A program made the position numbers and the translations under genes. Shown piece by piece: positions 35,352-43,087 of a stretch of 64,000 nucleotides of DNA (positions are counted from its first letter, which is position 1; each line of letters opens with the position of its first letter). The stretch covers positions 1 to 64,000 of the forward strand of contig NZ_CAJLKP010000001.1 of assembly GCF_905207245.1 (NCBI RefSeq). Reading direction: 5' to 3'. The DNA comes from an uncultured Bacteroides sp. Lineage in GTDB: Bacteria > Bacteroidota > Bacteroidia > Bacteroidales > Bacteroidaceae. The notes beneath the pieces are model-generated. The model made no database searches. It saw only the letters and a program-made list of their open reading frames with translations, and was not told the origin of the DNA.

Positions 35352-36350
35352 TTATAATTGTTTAAACGAAACAGCATTTGTTTCAAAATCTATCAATTCC
35401 GCCATTTCTTTATCAAGTTTAAGAATAGTCAGCGTAACCCCCATCATATCGAGCGAAGTAAAATAATCACCCACATATGAGCGATGGATATGTATTTTAT
35501 ACTTCTCCAACAATTGGCGCACCTCATTAAAGAATATATATAATTCCATCACAGGCGTACTCCCCAAACCGGACACGAGAACCACTACTTCACTCTCTTC
35601 TTCTATCAGTATATCATCAAGAATCTTTTCCGTACAGACCTCGGCCATTTCTTTAGCAGTCACTAGTTCAGTGACCTTTATTCCCGGCTCTCCATGATGA
35701 CCAATCCCTAACTCCATATAACCGGGTGCTATGGAAAAATTGGGCTTACCCACTGCTGGTATAGTACAAGGGGTTAACCCTATACCTATACTACGAGTAT
35801 TATCAATTGTTCTTTGAGCTACCTGTACTATTTCATCAAGAGTACCTCCCAAGGCAGCTTTAGCACCTGCCGTTTTCCACATTAAGATCTCCCCAGCTAC
35901 TCCTCTCCTTTTTTCTCTTTCACTTTTAGGAGCAGATGCTACATCATCATTAGCGACCACTGTTCTAACTACAATGCCTTCTTCTTCAGCAAGCATACGA
36001 GCCATTTTCACGTTCATATTATCACCGGAATAATTTCCATAAAGACAAGCCACCCCATGACCCGAATCAGCTTCTCTGATAGCATCAAGAAATGCTTTTG
36101 CCGTAGGAGACGAAAATATCTCACCAACCGCTACAGCATCTATCATATTTTTACCCAAATAGCCGATAAAAGCAGGCTTATGGCCAGAACCTCCACCTGT
36201 CACAATCCCAACTTTACCAGGAACAGGAGCCTGATTATATTTCAAAACACGAGGATTTTGAGTTCTGCTGACAATATCTTCATGCGCAGCGATAAAGCCC
36301 TCTAACATATCTTCTACCACATGATCAGTATTATTTATAATTCGTTGCAT
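35352..36350 (-). CDS. dhaK: Dihydroxyacetone kinase K subunit (substrate-binding)
   Basis: The 332-residue DhaK has the conserved start MQRIINNTDHVVEDMLEG, the substrate loop TGGGSGHKPAFIGYLG (residues 51-66), NYSGDNMNVKMA and the active-site histidine in GIGHHGEPGI (His219), which forms the hemiaminal with the keto group in characterised members. The substrate may be dihydroxyacetone, or a longer keto-sugar such as erythrulose, as in DhaK relatives of tetritol pathways; sequence alone does not decide. Its neighbour is an RpiB-like isomerase, which favours a longer keto-sugar. It forms an operon with dhaL, cupin and the TRAP genes. Confidence 0.92.
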   Translation of the reverse strand: MQRIINNTDHVVEDMLEGFIAAHEDIVSRTQNPRVLKYNQAPVPGKVGIVTGGGSGHKPAFIGYLGKNMIDAVAVGEIFSSPTAKAFLDAIREADSGHGVACLYGNYSGDNMNVKMARMLAEEEGIVVRTVVANDDVASAPKSEREKRRGVAGEILMWKTAGAKAALGGTLDEIVQVAQRTIDNTRSIGIGLTPCTIPAVGKPNFSIAPGYMELGIGHHGEPGIKVTELVTAKEMAEVCTEKILDDILIEEESEVVVLVSGLGSTPVMELYIFFNEVRQLLEKYKIHIHRSYVGDYFTSLDMMGVTLTILKLDKEMAELIDFETNAVSFKQL

Positions 36351-36381
36351 ATATACTATTCTTTAAATAAATTGATAAATA

Positions 36382-36765
36382 TTATTCGGGGAATACTACT
36401 TGTTCATGGAATTCATAATCTGCTAAAGTAGCCTGAGGCGTAAAGAAACAAACCACTTTCATATCCACCTTTCCCGTATTCCTAAGCATATGTATAGATT
36501 TTTTAGGAAATAAAACCGCAGTACCTTTACAGACATCATATACATCTCCATTAATGTATGTTTTCCCGCTTCCATCGACAATATAAATTACTTCCTCTTT
36601 TTCCGGATGTGAATGTGCCGGAGTTACTGTACAATCGGGTTTTATTACAACCACATTCATTGAAAAAGCTTCAGACACATTCTGTTTCGGTGTAAAAAGC
36701 CATTGAAGATCTCTTCCTGGAAGATGCTGTACTTCCACTTGATTTTCATATACTACATTTTTCAT
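36382..36765 (-). CDS. Single-domain cupin (metal-binding)
   Basis: The 127-residue product is a compact cupin_2 barrel. The first cupin motif reads HSHPEKEEVIYIVDGSG (His77 and His79 and Glu83 region) and the second GTAVLFPKKSIHMLRNTG, giving the usual His/His/Glu/His metal site. No signal peptide is present, so it is cytoplasmic. Single-domain cupins act as isomerases, epimerases, lyases or sensors. The gene lies between dhaK (31 bp) and a cytoplasmic FG-GAP propeller (70 bp). That pairing resembles aldos-2-ulose dehydratase, a fungal enzyme combining a propeller and cupins; this comparison is inference. Confidence 0.85.
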   Translation of the reverse strand: MKNVVYENQVEVQHLPGRDLQWLFTPKQNVSEAFSMNVVVIKPDCTVTPAHSHPEKEEVIYIVDGSGKTYINGDVYDVCKGTAVLFPKKSIHMLRNTGKVDMKVVCFFTPQATLADYEFHEQVVFPE

Positions 36766-36835
36766 TAAATTGTTTATTAATCAGTTCTACGAATCAGTTT
36801 ATATTTTTTATCCACACCAGTTCTAAAAGAAAAAA

Positions 36836-37864
36836 TCACTCTGTAAGAGCCCCCTGTCTCAGACAATATAAGGCTGCTTCACCTTTAAGTTGATTGGCAC
36901 TGAGTATATAATCCTCATCCAAATAGTGAAATATCTGAGTTTGGGTTGTCCCAGTGCCTTTTTCTATGCAATAACGTCTGAATTTGTTTCCCTCTCGTAT
37001 CATACAAAACAAATCTAAAGAGGACACACCAGCCCTATTCCCGACAACCACAACAGGAATTCCTGACAATTTTCCGGAATTCAAGCCATGCCCAAAAGCT
37101 AAAGGAGCATCATAGATTCTTTCCCAACCGGTAGGTAAGAATTTATAAATATTCAAAGAATCACCATGAAAAGGCTCTATAGTCACCAACTCATTTTGTC
37201 CATCTCCATCCATATCTATAAAAGTAAATTCACTAACTTCTTTATCGAAGACTTGTGTAACTCTTACTTCATGACTCTCCGGACAAAGAGAAAATATTCC
37301 CTCGGTACCTGATACGCAAACAACCTCTTTTTCATGCAAAACGGTTTTCAGCATACCATGATTGCGAAAGATATTTCCCATTATCTTTTCTGCGTTCCAC
37401 ATTGGCTGAAAGGGACTCGTTAATATAGTAAGAAATACTTCTCCAGCCTCCGACCAGTCAGTCGGCTCACGCTTACATTTGCTTACAGTCGATATAAAAA
37501 GATAATTTATCTGATTTTTACGAAGAATCTCACACCGATGTGCAAAAGGTAAATGCAGCACTTTCTCTACATTCCAAATCCCCCCTGAACAGGTATGCCT
37601 ATAAACTCCAGCATCTTGTCCCTGAAAGGGCGGAAAAAGCCCCATTACAGAAACAAGCATATCAGTCCTATCTGGAACGGGAATCAGACTCATCATCCCT
37701 CCAGGAGCTATTCCAGCCTCTATTTTATTCAATGAAGGATAAGTTATCAAATATGGATTCCCTGACTTTTCTGGTCCCATACCAATATAAAATTTACTAC
37801 CTAAAGAAAAAGCATTGACCGTATAAATATCAGGCATATCAAACAATTTCGTTTTCCTAAACAT
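36836..37864 (-). CDS. Cytoplasmic FG-GAP/VCBS-type beta-propeller protein
   Basis: The 342-residue product lacks a signal peptide, which is unusual for FG-GAP propellers. It has repeated strand motifs and one clear calcium-loop sequence, FIDMDGDGQNELVTIE (Asp217, Asp219, Asp221, Glu225). Conserved-looking histidines are spread along the chain in PFAHRCEI (His109), FRNHGMLK (His169) and LAFGHGLNSG (His259); in a propeller these could meet on one face as a metal site. It sits inside an enzyme operon (rpiB-like upstream, cupin downstream), suggesting catalysis rather than adhesion. A dehydratase, lyase or epimerase is possible; no function is established. Confidence 0.7.
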   Translation of the reverse strand: MFRKTKLFDMPDIYTVNAFSLGSKFYIGMGPEKSGNPYLITYPSLNKIEAGIAPGGMMSLIPVPDRTDMLVSVMGLFPPFQGQDAGVYRHTCSGGIWNVEKVLHLPFAHRCEILRKNQINYLFISTVSKCKREPTDWSEAGEVFLTILTSPFQPMWNAEKIMGNIFRNHGMLKTVLHEKEVVCVSGTEGIFSLCPESHEVRVTQVFDKEVSEFTFIDMDGDGQNELVTIEPFHGDSLNIYKFLPTGWERIYDAPLAFGHGLNSGKLSGIPVVVVGNRAGVSSLDLFCMIREGNKFRRYCIEKGTGTTQTQIFHYLDEDYILSANQLKGEAALYCLRQGALTE

Positions 37865-37881
37865 GGCAATTCTTTGAATAA

Positions 37882-38331
37882 TTATTCAGACTTCATATAC
37901 TCACTCTCAATGGAATAGATACGCTGTATCTTTACCTCAGAACGCCCACCATGTTCATATCGCAGTTCCAGCCAATGGAAAACAATTTGTTTTACCACCT
38001 CTATCCCAAGCACTTGGGCTCCCAAAGCTAAAATGTTTGCATTATTGCTTAAAATAGAACGTTCTACCGAATAATTATCAGAACATACCACTGCATAGGC
38101 TCCAGGAACTTTATTAGCAGCTAAACACATCCCCAAACCTGTTCCACAGAGTAAAATTCCTCTTTCACATTCTTTAGAAGAAACGGCACGAGCTACCAAT
38201 AAAGCAGTATTTGCATAAATAGGGTCCTCTCCTCCATAATCCACGACTTCATATCCTTGAGCAATTATACTCTCTTTTAGTATATTTTTCAACTCAAGAG
38301 CATTGGGATCACAACCGATTGCAACTTTCAT
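37882..38331 (-). CDS. RpiB/LacAB-family sugar-phosphate isomerase, divergent
   Basis: The 149-residue protein has the RpiB fold signature: start MKVAIGCDPNALELK, the active-site Cys in LLCGTGLGMCLAANK (Cys62, Thr64), AVVCSDNYSV and ILALGAQVLG. Two standard histidines are changed: the DHxGF motif reads DPNAL (Pro9), and the Gln-His-Asn motif (His99 of E. coli RpiB) reads Leu-Ser95-Asn. These histidines serve phosphate binding and ring opening of ribose-5-phosphate, so a different, perhaps open-chain substrate such as erythrose/erythrulose 4-phosphate is suggested. It lies 12 bp downstream of the racemase-like gene. Confidence 0.85.
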   Translation of the reverse strand: MKVAIGCDPNALELKNILKESIIAQGYEVVDYGGEDPIYANTALLVARAVSSKECERGILLCGTGLGMCLAANKVPGAYAVVCSDNYSVERSILSNNANILALGAQVLGIEVVKQIVFHWLELRYEHGGRSEVKIQRIYSIESEYMKSE

Positions 38332-38343
38332 ATCATTATCCTT

Positions 38344-39021
38344 TTATAAAGTATCCAACATCTGTTTCACTCTTTCAAATCCAGTACGCCCACTATTATA
38401 CACAGGCACTTTAGTATTGACAAGCATCGGTTCCAATGCACTCATAGATATCTGTGCAAGAACAATTGCATCTACTGTTTCAGACAAACAATCTATTTGA
38501 GTCAATAGCAAACGGTTATGTAAATCAATGTCTCCCCGTTTTATAGCTTCAAATGCTTCCGAGCAAAGTATAGTCGTAACTTCAATCTCTTTTCCACTTT
38601 CTGCCGCTGCCGTATAAAGTAACCTTTCTGAAGCGGGAACAGTAGTGGGGACAGTAGCCAATAATCCAATACGGCTTCCTTGTTTTACAGCCAGATCCAT
38701 CATAGGACGATCTATCTGTAGTAACGGAACATTTATCATGGGACGTGCCAGTTCCACAGCCTGATTAAAAGTGGAACATGCCAGTAAAATCAAGTTGGCG
38801 CCAGCCTCTTCAAGAAAATGAGCGTATGTTGTGAACTTATAAAAGTTGCTTTTAGGAATCACACCTGGTTTAGAAGCAAAATTGGTATTCTGAATTGTAT
38901 CATCCACCACATGCGCCACAGTTACATCAGGAATAATATCATCAATAAAGGGTTGGACCGATTTGCTTGAGATAAGGGCAGCATGAATAATTCCTATCAT
39001 TTTTTTATTTGATTTTTCCAT
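38344..39021 (-). CDS. Asp/Glu/hydantoin-racemase superfamily protein with one catalytic Cys
   Basis: I use the ATG at 39021 (MEKSNKKMIGIIHAALI) rather than 39054, because it places the conserved IGIIHA strand near the N-terminus; 39054 adds 11 residues. The 225-residue protein has the first racemase cysteine in LILLACSTFNQA (Cys82 from this start) but the second half reads VLAQISMSAL where the family has a GCT-type Cys. With a single Cys, classic two-base racemisation is unlikely; isomerase, decarboxylase or lyase chemistry is possible. It is cytoplasmic and follows an intergenic hairpin, opening the catabolic half of the locus. Confidence 0.75.
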   Translation of the reverse strand: MEKSNKKMIGIIHAALISSKSVQPFIDDIIPDVTVAHVVDDTIQNTNFASKPGVIPKSNFYKFTTYAHFLEEAGANLILLACSTFNQAVELARPMINVPLLQIDRPMMDLAVKQGSRIGLLATVPTTVPASERLLYTAAAESGKEIEVTTILCSEAFEAIKRGDIDLHNRLLLTQIDCLSETVDAIVLAQISMSALEPMLVNTKVPVYNSGRTGFERVKQMLDTL

Positions 39022-39075
39022 AATATATACTTTAAAATAAAGATTCTTTTTCACAATAAAGAAAATAAGTTCCCT

Positions 39076-39099
39076 GGCAGCCCTAAAAATAGGGCTGCC
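39076..39099 (-). terminator. Hairpin between GH39 gene and the catabolic/transport half of the locus
   Basis: A perfect 10-bp GC-rich stem (arms 39076-39085 and 39090-39099, 4-nt loop) follows the GH39 stop on the minus strand. No U-run directly follows, so it is more likely a partial terminator, an mRNA-stability element or an RNA processing stop than a full terminator. Confidence 0.55.
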
Positions 39100-39145
39100 A
39101 ACAAAACTTTTATCAAGAAATACTAAAACTTAGAAAAAAACTCCT

Positions 39146-40852
39146 TTACCAAGTCAATTTGATGAGTGACACACCTTGACGAGGCAACGAAAAATCCACA
39201 TTAATTTTTCCACCAGTCACATCCTTCCAAACAGGTGAAGAATACATCTGCAACTGTCCGCTACGCTCCAATATTTTCAATTGTTCCGGTGACGGATTTT
39301 GAGGTTCTCCCATTGCTTTCCACACTTCATAAGAATTACTGAACTGATCATCAATCCGATAGTGTGTTACTAATACACGTCGTCCTGTTATGTTCTTTAC
39401 ATTAATACTTATATCAGAAGATGGAGCAGAAAGATCATCATCATGATAATTCCATACCATAACAGCAACACTATTATTATCGGTACTCGCAATACTATTA
39501 ATATCAGCAGTCTTCCTTACACTATTCTTGCACATTTCATCTGCTGATAAAGGTGCGGAAGATTTAACGGAAACCAAATCACCCTTCATCATACCAAACA
39601 TACGGAATACATTCAGTACAGGTTTATCTATACCATTGGTTGCCAAATCACGGAAACCCGCATACCATGCCTGATTTTCAAACTCGAATGACCATGAAAC
39701 AGCACCAATAAAATTAACCCCATATTTCCTTGCCAGTTCATATTTGCGGGCAAAAGAAGCAGCCGTATAGCTGGAATACATGGTTCCGTTACGATACGCA
39801 TTTTGCGGATGATGTTCAATAGAACAAGCTGCACAACCTTCCGGATCAGATTCTCCGATAATAATAGGCAGATGTTTCAATTCCGGAAATGAAGCCACAG
39901 CTTCAAATCCCTTGGAGATATTAAGCAGTTGACGTCCAATATTCATTTGAACACGATTATCCACTACACGAGGACCGCCTTTAGCATGAAAACCAACATA
40001 ATCCAATGGGGAACCAATCTTTCCCGTTGCATAATTCTTACCACGTACACAATGTTCAAGAAAACGGCGTAAGAAAGCATTAGCACCTTCATTACTTGGA
40101 TCTGTACTATGTGGTCCTCCTATACGTGCCCTCGGAAAAGCTTTTTTAAGACCATCAGCTGCATAGTCATAAAGTTTACAATACTCTTCGAAGGTTCCTT
40201 TCCAATAACCAATATTAGGCTCATTCCACACTTCCCAATACCAAGAAGCGACTTCGTTTTCACCATATCTTTCAACACAGTGCTTCACCCACTGGTACAC
40301 AAGTTCGCGCCATTTATTATAATCTTTCGGTGGATATGCCCAACCTGTATAAATATCATTATAAGCATTAGCAGGACTCCAATTATGCTGATAAGGATCA
40401 GGCTTGACGGAAAGTGCTTTGGGCATAAATCCAATCTCTACCAAAGGCTTCATTCCACGAACAATAAAAGTATCAAAAATACTGTCCACAATGGTCCAAT
40501 CATATATAGGACGCCCTTTCTTATCTTCGGTATAAGCATTGGTCGAACCCCATTTTAATGCCGGAGTTCCATCACCTGTAGTCAAAAGATTATGTACACG
40601 TACATTAACCGAAGTATAGCTCATCTCGGACAACTCGGTAAGAAGTTTTTTGCCATCCTTCATATAGGTATAATTGGGTTCATCATACCCGAACCATGCC
40701 CAAATAGGTTTCATTGGTTCTATCTTTTTCTGTACATCAACTTCGAAAGTGACAGTCTGTGCGGGCTGCATTTCTTGAGCTGTTAAACAGAGATTAACAC
40801 ACATAAAACAACAGAGAATAAAACTCTTAATTATAGAATGGAGATATTTCAT
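39146..40852 (-). CDS. GH39-like glycoside hydrolase (beta-xylosidase type), secreted
   Basis: The 568-residue product has a signal peptide (FILCCFMCVNLCLTAQ, cleavage near residue 25). The catalytic domain carries the acid/base WEVWNEPNIGYW (Glu211) and the probable nucleophile in IIGESDPEGC (Glu334), with spacing and context of GH39 (TIM barrel), followed by a C-terminal beta domain (~440-568). GH39 contains beta-xylosidases and alpha-iduronidases; a retaining exo-enzyme is expected. The gene lies 17 bp after the GH3 gene and belongs to the SusC/SusD/GH part of the locus. Exact specificity is not readable. Confidence 0.85.
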   Translation of the reverse strand: MKYLHSIIKSFILCCFMCVNLCLTAQEMQPAQTVTFEVDVQKKIEPMKPIWAWFGYDEPNYTYMKDGKKLLTELSEMSYTSVNVRVHNLLTTGDGTPALKWGSTNAYTEDKKGRPIYDWTIVDSIFDTFIVRGMKPLVEIGFMPKALSVKPDPYQHNWSPANAYNDIYTGWAYPPKDYNKWRELVYQWVKHCVERYGENEVASWYWEVWNEPNIGYWKGTFEEYCKLYDYAADGLKKAFPRARIGGPHSTDPSNEGANAFLRRFLEHCVRGKNYATGKIGSPLDYVGFHAKGGPRVVDNRVQMNIGRQLLNISKGFEAVASFPELKHLPIIIGESDPEGCAACSIEHHPQNAYRNGTMYSSYTAASFARKYELARKYGVNFIGAVSWSFEFENQAWYAGFRDLATNGIDKPVLNVFRMFGMMKGDLVSVKSSAPLSADEMCKNSVRKTADINSIASTDNNSVAVMVWNYHDDDLSAPSSDISINVKNITGRRVLVTHYRIDDQFSNSYEVWKAMGEPQNPSPEQLKILERSGQLQMYSSPVWKDVTGGKINVDFSLPRQGVSLIKLTW

Positions 40853-40869
40853 ATTCTTTTTAATTTTAT

Positions 40870-43068
40870 TTAGTTAACGATTAATTTACTTTGAAGCCTG
40901 ATATCATCACTGGCACTTCCCAAAAGAATCTCAAACTTTCCGGGCTCCACGAAAAAGTTTCCAATAGATTCATCATAAAAAGCAAGGGACTTAACCGGAA
41001 GCATCAGTCGGATTTCTTGTTCTTCATTGGGTTGAAGAGCTATTCTCTTAAAACCACGGAGTTCTTTAGTTGGGCGTACTACTTTCGCTTTCACATCTCT
41101 CACATAGAGTTGAACCACTTCTTCTCCTGCTCTATTTCCCATATTTTTTACTTTTAAGGCCACCGAAACCGTATCATTGACCGATACAACGGGAGAAGAT
41201 ATTTGTAAATCCGAATAATGGAATTTCGAATAACTTAACCCATACCCGAAAGCAAAAAGCGGTTTCTTCTTTAAATACATATAAGTGAATCCCTTAGAGA
41301 TATCATATTCATCCGTAGAGGGAACCTGCTCATCAGATGCATACATCGTATAAGGAAGTTTTCCCCCAGGATTGTAATCTCCGAAAAGTACATCGGCAAT
41401 GGCATTTCCTCCCTCATCTCCAGGCCACCAAGCTTGTAAAACAGCCGGTATATTTTTTTTAACTTCAGGAACTGCGAGAGGACCGGCACTCATAAGCACC
41501 ACTACCACTTTCTTATTAACCTCGTAAACCGCCTTTATCAGTTCATTCTGGTTTCCGGGAAGAATCAAAGTTTTGCGATCACGTCCTTCAACTTCAATGT
41601 CCGCTGTGGTACCAACGAACAAAAAGACTATATCACTATTTCTTGCCATCTCAACCGCCTTTTTCATTTCAGCTTCTTTATCGAACCGAGGTGGAATGAG
41701 CCGACCTTTACGTACCCTTACCGGAGTTATCTGAGCTCCTTTGCAATAAAGCACTTCCACATTATTCCCTACAGCGTGTTTAATTCCTTGTAAGGGGGTT
41801 ACCGGATTTTTCGGAACTCCACCATAATTACCCTGATTGAACAAATCAGCATACGGACCTATTACGGCAACACGTTTAATGATGCTTCTATCTATCGGCA
41901 ATAACCTCTTTTCATTCTTAAGCAAAACAATGGACTTACGCGCAGCTTCCAAAGATAGGTTCCTATGTTCTTTACAACCGATAACATCGGGGGAAATACG
42001 ACTATAGGGAACCGACTTAAAGTCATCAAATTCCCCCAATCGAAAACGTACCAGCAAAACCCGGCGAAGAGCGTCATTCAATCTTTCTTCTGTTAAATAA
42101 CCCTTTCTGAGAGCATTAGGAATATATTTTTCATATTCAGCATCCGAGAAATCACACCCTGCCATGATACTACGTCCAACAGCCTCTTCATATGAAATTT
42201 GACGTTGATGATGCCCTTCAACCATTGTTTTCACTCCACCTAAATCAGATACTACAAATCCTTCATGTCCCCACTGATTCTTTAAAATATCAGTCAAAAG
42301 CAACTTATTTATATTATTAGGCACACCATTAATAGCATTATAGGATGCCATCACAGACTGTGCTTTGCCTTCTACAATACAATCTTTAAAATGGGGAAGC
42401 CAATATTCGTACAACATCCTTTCAGGAACCTGAGCACTGAGTTTCATCCGGTCTACCTCTACATTATTCACTGCATAATGTTTAAGGGTGGAAGCTAATT
42501 TAAGATAACAAGGATCATCACCTTGCAGTCCCTTTACGTACGCTACTCCCATCCTTCCCGTATGATAAGGATCTTCACCAAAGATTTCATTAATTCTGCC
42601 CCAATAAGGATTACGGCTGATATTAATGACAGGAGAGCGGTAAATCAATCCTTTATGTTCACCACGAAACTCCGGATCTTGTTTCCAACCATTATATATG
42701 GCACGGGCTTCATCAGAAATAGCAGTTGCTACACGATGAATAAGTTCAGTATCCCAAGTTGCTCCCAACGCAATACTTGTAGGAAAATTAGTAGTAGGTT
42801 CAGTCCATTTCACCCCATGTAAACATTGATTCCATTGATCTGCCCGGATAGAGAAGCCATCAACAACCACTGTCTTGCCACTATGATTAAGCAACTGAGC
42901 TTTCTGTTCCAGGGTGAGCCGACTCATCAAGTCGGCTACTCTGGCTTCCATACTCATTTCCTGATTTAGAAAAGCTGGTTTATTTTGAATACCTATTGAT
43001 TGTGCCACAGCTCCCGTACTCAGGAATATGAGTACTAATAAGTTCATATATTTATATATGTTTATCAT
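40870..43068 (-). CDS. GH3 glycoside hydrolase, secreted
   Basis: The 732-residue product has a signal peptide (LLVLIFLSTGAVAQ) and the GH3 two-domain core plus fibronectin III-like C-terminus (~610-732: VVSVNDTVSVALKVKNMGNRAG cut here). The nucleophile motif is GFVVSDLGGV (Asp275), and KHYAVNNVE and NPYWGRINEIFGEDP give the substrate-site signature. It is an exo-acting beta-glucosidase/xylosidase type; specificity is not determined. Together with the GH39 enzyme it would shorten an oligosaccharide delivered by the SusC/SusD pair. It sits directly after susD (19 bp). Confidence 0.9.
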   Translation of the reverse strand: MINIYKYMNLLVLIFLSTGAVAQSIGIQNKPAFLNQEMSMEARVADLMSRLTLEQKAQLLNHSGKTVVVDGFSIRADQWNQCLHGVKWTEPTTNFPTSIALGATWDTELIHRVATAISDEARAIYNGWKQDPEFRGEHKGLIYRSPVINISRNPYWGRINEIFGEDPYHTGRMGVAYVKGLQGDDPCYLKLASTLKHYAVNNVEVDRMKLSAQVPERMLYEYWLPHFKDCIVEGKAQSVMASYNAINGVPNNINKLLLTDILKNQWGHEGFVVSDLGGVKTMVEGHHQRQISYEEAVGRSIMAGCDFSDAEYEKYIPNALRKGYLTEERLNDALRRVLLVRFRLGEFDDFKSVPYSRISPDVIGCKEHRNLSLEAARKSIVLLKNEKRLLPIDRSIIKRVAVIGPYADLFNQGNYGGVPKNPVTPLQGIKHAVGNNVEVLYCKGAQITPVRVRKGRLIPPRFDKEAEMKKAVEMARNSDIVFLFVGTTADIEVEGRDRKTLILPGNQNELIKAVYEVNKKVVVVLMSAGPLAVPEVKKNIPAVLQAWWPGDEGGNAIADVLFGDYNPGGKLPYTMYASDEQVPSTDEYDISKGFTYMYLKKKPLFAFGYGLSYSKFHYSDLQISSPVVSVNDTVSVALKVKNMGNRAGEEVVQLYVRDVKAKVVRPTKELRGFKRIALQPNEEQEIRLMLPVKSLAFYDESIGNFFVEPGKFEILLGSASDDIRLQSKLIVN

Positions 43069-43087
43069 TCGTTTTCTATTTAATTAA

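Noticed and set aside
31196..39054. D-apiose or tetronate pathway as a firm assignment
   Set aside because: The kinase, isomerase and TRAP families fit several C4/C5 pathways. No diagnostic enzyme (transketolase pair, DUF1537 kinase) is present, so no named pathway is claimed.
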